DNA from: Xylaria sp. FL1777
Taxonomy: Eukaryota > Ascomycota > Sordariomycetes > Xylariales > Xylariaceae
Reading direction: 5' to 3'
Assembly: GCA_022578965.1 (NCBI GenBank)
Contig: MU400555.1
Span: 186,001-250,000 of the forward strand
Length of the DNA: 64,000 nt
Shown here: positions 60,544-64,000 of the stretch, in pieces
How positions within the stretch are numbered: position 1 is the stretch's first letter
Layout of the letters: each line of letters begins with the position of its first letter
Translations under genes and position numbers: made by a program
The notes under the pieces: model-generated
The model's database searches: none
Seen by the model: only the letters and a program-made list of their open reading frames with translations
Told to the model about the DNA's origin: nothing

Positions 60544-61316
60544 ATAACGGCTGCAGAGCTTGTACATAACTGTGATAAGACCGGAATACATTTCTTCAGT
60601 CTCTCTCTCTCTCTTTTTTTTTCTCTCGCTTGCTCTAATCATCAGCCTCATGCTCTGAAACCGCGTATTTTCCATACAGGTATCTATCGGTCATGGAAGC
60701 TCCAAACCATGCTCACTTGACCGCTCCTTTTAACGTCATGGAGCTTCTAACCGAGATAGTCTTGAATATGCCATGAGCTAGACCGTTCGAGTAATAATTT
60801 GCACTGCATAAATTCTATAGAGTAAATAAAGTGCCTAGGGTAGCGCTAGGTTGCACAAACCAGAGCATTTTATCATTTGACCGTTGTATGAAAAGAGGTG
60901 GTCTCGAATTGATATAAACTTATCCTTAATCTAACTGGCCAAAATAACAACTCGACTAACACGTATACTATCTGGTTGGGCAACCATGATTGCACATATA
61001 GTATCTAAGTTAGAATCGTTTCCTCTATATCACTTGTATTAGCAGCACGAGGGAGATAAAACAAGCAGCTATGAGGATAGTTTCTCATCAATTTCTCATG
61101 TTTTACTATACACATTTGTTGCCAGTGTTGTTTATGAGGAAAGTAAACGTAAAATGTGTATCTATAACGCCAGCCAATCCTATCTCAATTGCTCGTAAAC
61201 CATCTATTTATCCCCAGTGATGAAGCTAACACCCAACGCCACACGATTTGACTTCTCGTTTATCCCTTTCCCTAATGATGAGCCATGAAATCATCTCAAA
61301 CAAAAATCAAAAGACA
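60544..61316. other. intergenic region between convergent genes
   Basis: 3' ends of NDUFS3 and the 849-aa gene. A (TC)n/T run lies at about 60598-60625. AT-rich, with no gene supported. Confidence 0.45.
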
Positions 61317-63866
61317 TCAATCGGAGTCCGCAGAGTCCCAGACAATAGAGGGCGGCTCCTGAATATCGGCGTTCAACAAGCTATCCGGTAGCATCTGGCT
61401 CCTCGTTAGGAATTGAGAAGAGCGCAAGGAAGAATGGGTGCGGCGTAGTAACGTCGGACTGCTGCCTCCAGAATGGCTGGATAGTGGAATCGGACGAGGA
61501 CCAGACTTTCTTGGAGATATCACTGGACTAGAAGACACCTGGCTCACCGTAGTAGCCTGAGAAGGTCGCACAGAATCGCGCCGCTTCTGGCTCGGAAGCG
61601 ATGGAGATCCGTGATTGGATGAGATTGAACGAACTCGAGAAAGGGCCGGTCTGACGAAACCTTCTCTATCTGCCACAGCTTCGGAATTTGCACCATGCCT
61701 GTGTGGCGACTGGCTCGCGGGAATGATCTCGTCCGTATTGTCCGAATGGTGCTGCGTCGAATAATCTGCGTCGTCTTGTAGCTGTGCTCTCAGCTCCTGA
61801 GACTCTGATACATTTGTATGGAGAATGTTGTCTGACGGAGAGGCTTCGTCAAATAAAGCGCACCTCAGGTTAGCTGTGAGTTCGCCCACGACGGCCGGAG
61901 GTATATAAGTATATTTCTGTGGAGCACCTGCTACCCAGCCTTTCCTCTTCATCTCATCCAACGAAACAGGATTATTAAGTTCATAGACTTGCAGTATTTC
62001 GTATGCGAATTTCGCCGTCTTTTTCCCTTGGTTGAACTCGGCGTTACCAATGCCATTCTCGTCTTCTATCTCGCCTGGCGTTTTCGGCTCGCTGAAAAGA
62101 CACATATATCTAAGTTGCGACTCGGGCTTTGTGATGTAGACCCATACACGGGAGACTTGCTGCGGTATCTTCCAGACTCTGAATTCATGATTCTTGGTTC
62201 GATCTACGATTCTTGCTATGTGTTCCGGGTGTAAAGAAACCATGATGTCGGAATGGGGAGTTTGAGGGCCGAGGGCGCGGATTGAGTCAAGAGGCAACCG
62301 CTGGCTCTCGAGCCCCTGAGTATACAAGAAATCTTGTGACGGGGATGGGTCATCTGGTGTATCATCGTTTTCGGTATGTTCCGAAAGAGCTGGTTCTGGA
62401 GTTGCTTCGAGCCTCAAAGCTTGAGCCGGGCTCGAGACGTCTTGTCCTGTCTGAGGAGTTTTTGGCACCTCCGCTTCTACATCTATACTAGCTTCTAGGT
62501 CAGACTCTTGATTAGACGTATGAGATTCATTCCCCTGCTCTAAATCAAAGTCTCGTTCCTCCAGTCTCAAGTTGGGTGACGTCGCCGGATCCTGTTCTGT
62601 TACGGATGGGATCTCATTATGTCGCCCGAGGCTGGGCTCATGGTCGAGGGGACGACTCCCGCTTGGTAACACTTGCTCTGTTGCCTCTTCTAGTGGGCAA
62701 GAGGCTGTTCCCGGTGAGTTAGGGTCGAGTTGCGGCTCCAGATTATCGGCTGTTGAAACTACGTTCTGAAAACGTCTGGGTGTAGGGCTTTCAGGGTCGC
62801 GAGCTGCAAATTCGTCATCCTCAGTCTCGTACTCAGTTTCATCGAGATCCTCTAGTTCTTCATCAGAATCAGGAACCTCTTGTAAGGGTCGTCGCCCGGT
62901 CAACTGAGACTTCGGCTTTGGAGACTTTGGCTTCGTTCTACCAGGTGTAATGTTCTCCTTGTCATCGGGGATATCAAAACGCAGCTTCTTCGACGGCGTC
63001 GCCTTGATAGTAGACTTTTGAGGAGATATGGGAGAAGATTCATGGGCGGTACTGTAAGAGTCAGGAATAACAGCGTTCCTAGGTGTTTTGCGCGGGTTTT
63101 TCAGTATAGGAGAAGGTGCTGCAAGGTTGGTTGACTTGGTTATCAAGGGTGAGTGATCTGAACTATAGCGTAGTATCATAGGTGTCGTCGGCGACTGGGA
63201 AGATGGGATCTCTGTCTTTTTCTGCCGGTTGACTGGTGTAGCGGACTCGATCAAGCTAGGAACAGCAGACTGGGTCCCCTGTTGTGGCTCACTTTTCATG
63301 TGATGTGCTGAACCTTTCCTAGGGGTTTCCACAGCTAGGCTTAAATCATCCTCGTCTTCGGAGTCTTTAATATGCCATTGTTCCCGATCTCTATCATTTG
63401 TGGACATCATCTGGGTTAAAGTCTGCGTGTGGAAGCTGCTTGATACGCTTGGATTAGGCGAATCTCCTAGTGTCTTTCGCCTTTTCGAGTGTCGTGGCAC
63501 CTCCTCAGGATCTAGTTCATCGCCAGCAGTTCTTCGTCTGTTGCTGCGTGACTTTGTCTTAGGCTTAGCCCTTTCAACTGGCCTAGGCGGCATCAGCTCT
63601 ATGTTCTCCTTATCGCCATCATATTCCGCCTCCTCTTCCTTCTCATCGTTGTCGTCGGTGAGGTCGACGAAATCATGCATTGCCGAGGAAGTAAAGTCCA
63701 TCTGAGTCAATGTTTCCTGTTTCAACTTGCGACTCGGTTTTGAACGTCCATAAGTCTTCGCCGACTGGCGGCGGTGTGGAAACTGTCGCTGTTTAGGAGC
63801 ACCAGCAGTAGATCTATAAGTAATACTGGCGGATGGTTTACCGCCAGAACGTGTTTGTGCTGGCAT
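61317..63866 (-). CDS. disordered nuclear-type protein with C-terminal ASCH/PUA-like domain
   Basis: Single-exon, 849-aa protein that I cannot name. The first ~530 residues are low-complexity, Ser/Pro/Glu/Lys-rich, with many SP/TP sites and basic patches (RSNRRR, RHSKRRK) suggesting the nucleus. They carry a TLTQM motif twice (52-56 and 149-153) and FVDLTDD (66-72), which looks like a SUMO-interacting motif. Residues about 540-675 form a compact block: MVSLHPEHIARIVDRTKNHE, FRVWKIP, VWVYITKPES, CLFSEPKTPGEI, GIGNAEFNQG, AYEILQVYELNNPVSLDEMK and PQKYTYIP. This order resembles ASCH/PUA-like folds that bind RNA or modified nucleotides. The tail is again disordered. Function is unknown; the domain assignment is by eye. 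Confidence 0.75.
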   Translation of the reverse strand: MPAQTRSGGKPSASITYRSTAGAPKQRQFPHRRQSAKTYGRSKPSRKLKQETLTQMDFTSSAMHDFVDLTDDNDEKEEEAEYDGDKENIELMPPRPVERAKPKTKSRSNRRRTAGDELDPEEVPRHSKRRKTLGDSPNPSVSSSFHTQTLTQMMSTNDRDREQWHIKDSEDEDDLSLAVETPRKGSAHHMKSEPQQGTQSAVPSLIESATPVNRQKKTEIPSSQSPTTPMILRYSSDHSPLITKSTNLAAPSPILKNPRKTPRNAVIPDSYSTAHESSPISPQKSTIKATPSKKLRFDIPDDKENITPGRTKPKSPKPKSQLTGRRPLQEVPDSDEELEDLDETEYETEDDEFAARDPESPTPRRFQNVVSTADNLEPQLDPNSPGTASCPLEEATEQVLPSGSRPLDHEPSLGRHNEIPSVTEQDPATSPNLRLEERDFDLEQGNESHTSNQESDLEASIDVEAEVPKTPQTGQDVSSPAQALRLEATPEPALSEHTENDDTPDDPSPSQDFLYTQGLESQRLPLDSIRALGPQTPHSDIMVSLHPEHIARIVDRTKNHEFRVWKIPQQVSRVWVYITKPESQLRYMCLFSEPKTPGEIEDENGIGNAEFNQGKKTAKFAYEILQVYELNNPVSLDEMKRKGWVAGAPQKYTYIPPAVVGELTANLRCALFDEASPSDNILHTNVSESQELRAQLQDDADYSTQHHSDNTDEIIPASQSPHRHGANSEAVADREGFVRPALSRVRSISSNHGSPSLPSQKRRDSVRPSQATTVSQVSSSPVISPRKSGPRPIPLSSHSGGSSPTLLRRTHSSLRSSQFLTRSQMLPDSLLNADIQEPPSIVWDSADSD

Positions 63867-64000
63867 TGTTGCGCAGGCCGAAGTTGGCTCAAGACGACTT
63901 GTTGCCTAGTGCTCGGTGCAGCCTATCAGTCACTTCCGCACTACACATTCAAAATAGCGTTCTATCGAAGAGATTCGAGGTCGATATGGAGAGAGACAAC
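63867..64000. other. upstream flank of the 849-aa gene
   Basis: Promoter-proximal 134 bp at the window edge; no further gene can be seen. Confidence 0.4.

Noticed and set aside
1..64000. CRISPR arrays, riboswitches, bacterial operons
   Set aside because: The window is fungal nuclear DNA; no regularly spaced repeats or bacterial-type gene clusters were seen.

Overview
The window looks like nuclear DNA of a filamentous ascomycete (Pezizomycotina). Genes are monocistronic, lie on both strands, and carry short GT-AG introns (about 45-90 nt) with CTAAC-like branch sites. The gene set fits this: a VIVID-type LOV photoreceptor, a GH7 cellobiohydrolase, nuclear-encoded complex I, NPC1, NOT4 and RXT2. 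A Sordariomycete (possibly Xylariales-like) is my best guess from protein style and from intergenic DNA rich in TAGGTACCTA-like words; that is inference, not proof.

Layout. 0-11 kb: glycerol kinase (+), an NRAMP metal transporter (-), the phospholipid methyltransferase OPI3 (-) and the histone deacetylase subunit RXT2 (-). 11-25 kb: TRAPPC11 (+), a mitochondrial NAPE-PLD/FMP30-like hydrolase (+), a CUE-DUF1771-Smr protein resembling the No-Go-decay nuclease Cue2 (+) and an NMN adenylyltransferase (-). 26-36 kb: NPC1/NCR1 sterol transporter, a PNPOx-FNR fused flavoprotein and a KCH1-type potassium channel, all on the minus strand. 37-41 kb: a probable pseudokinase and an unrecognised conserved-looking 221-aa protein (+). 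40.5-52 kb is gene-poor and holds only a GH7 cellobiohydrolase (+) and the VIVID-like photoreceptor (-), the latter with GATC-rich clusters upstream. 52-64 kb: NOT4 (-), a tRNA-Leu gene (-), the complex I 30-kDa subunit NDUFS3 (+) and an 849-aa disordered nuclear-type protein with an ASCH/PUA-like domain (-).

The most unusual object is the tRNA-Leu(UAA) gene at 58901-59107 (minus). Its 81-nt mature sequence folds as a proper class II tRNA only if three segments are removed: a 15-nt intron at the normal 37/38 site, and two further inserts of 56 and 55 nt. Both inserts begin with GT and end with CAG. One lies in the anticodon stem, the other exactly between T-stem and T-loop. The second has a GTATGT donor and a CTAAC branch-like site, so it looks like an ordinary fungal spliceosomal intron. 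A T8 Pol III terminator follows directly. Spliceosomal-type introns inside a nuclear tRNA would be remarkable and I know of no such description.

The other genes are mostly housekeeping (lipid, NAD, sterol, metal and mitochondrial metabolism, chromatin, membrane traffic, mRNA decay) and form no operon-like pathway. Splice sites were chosen by reading-frame continuity and family similarity; every multi-exon model sums to a multiple of three.
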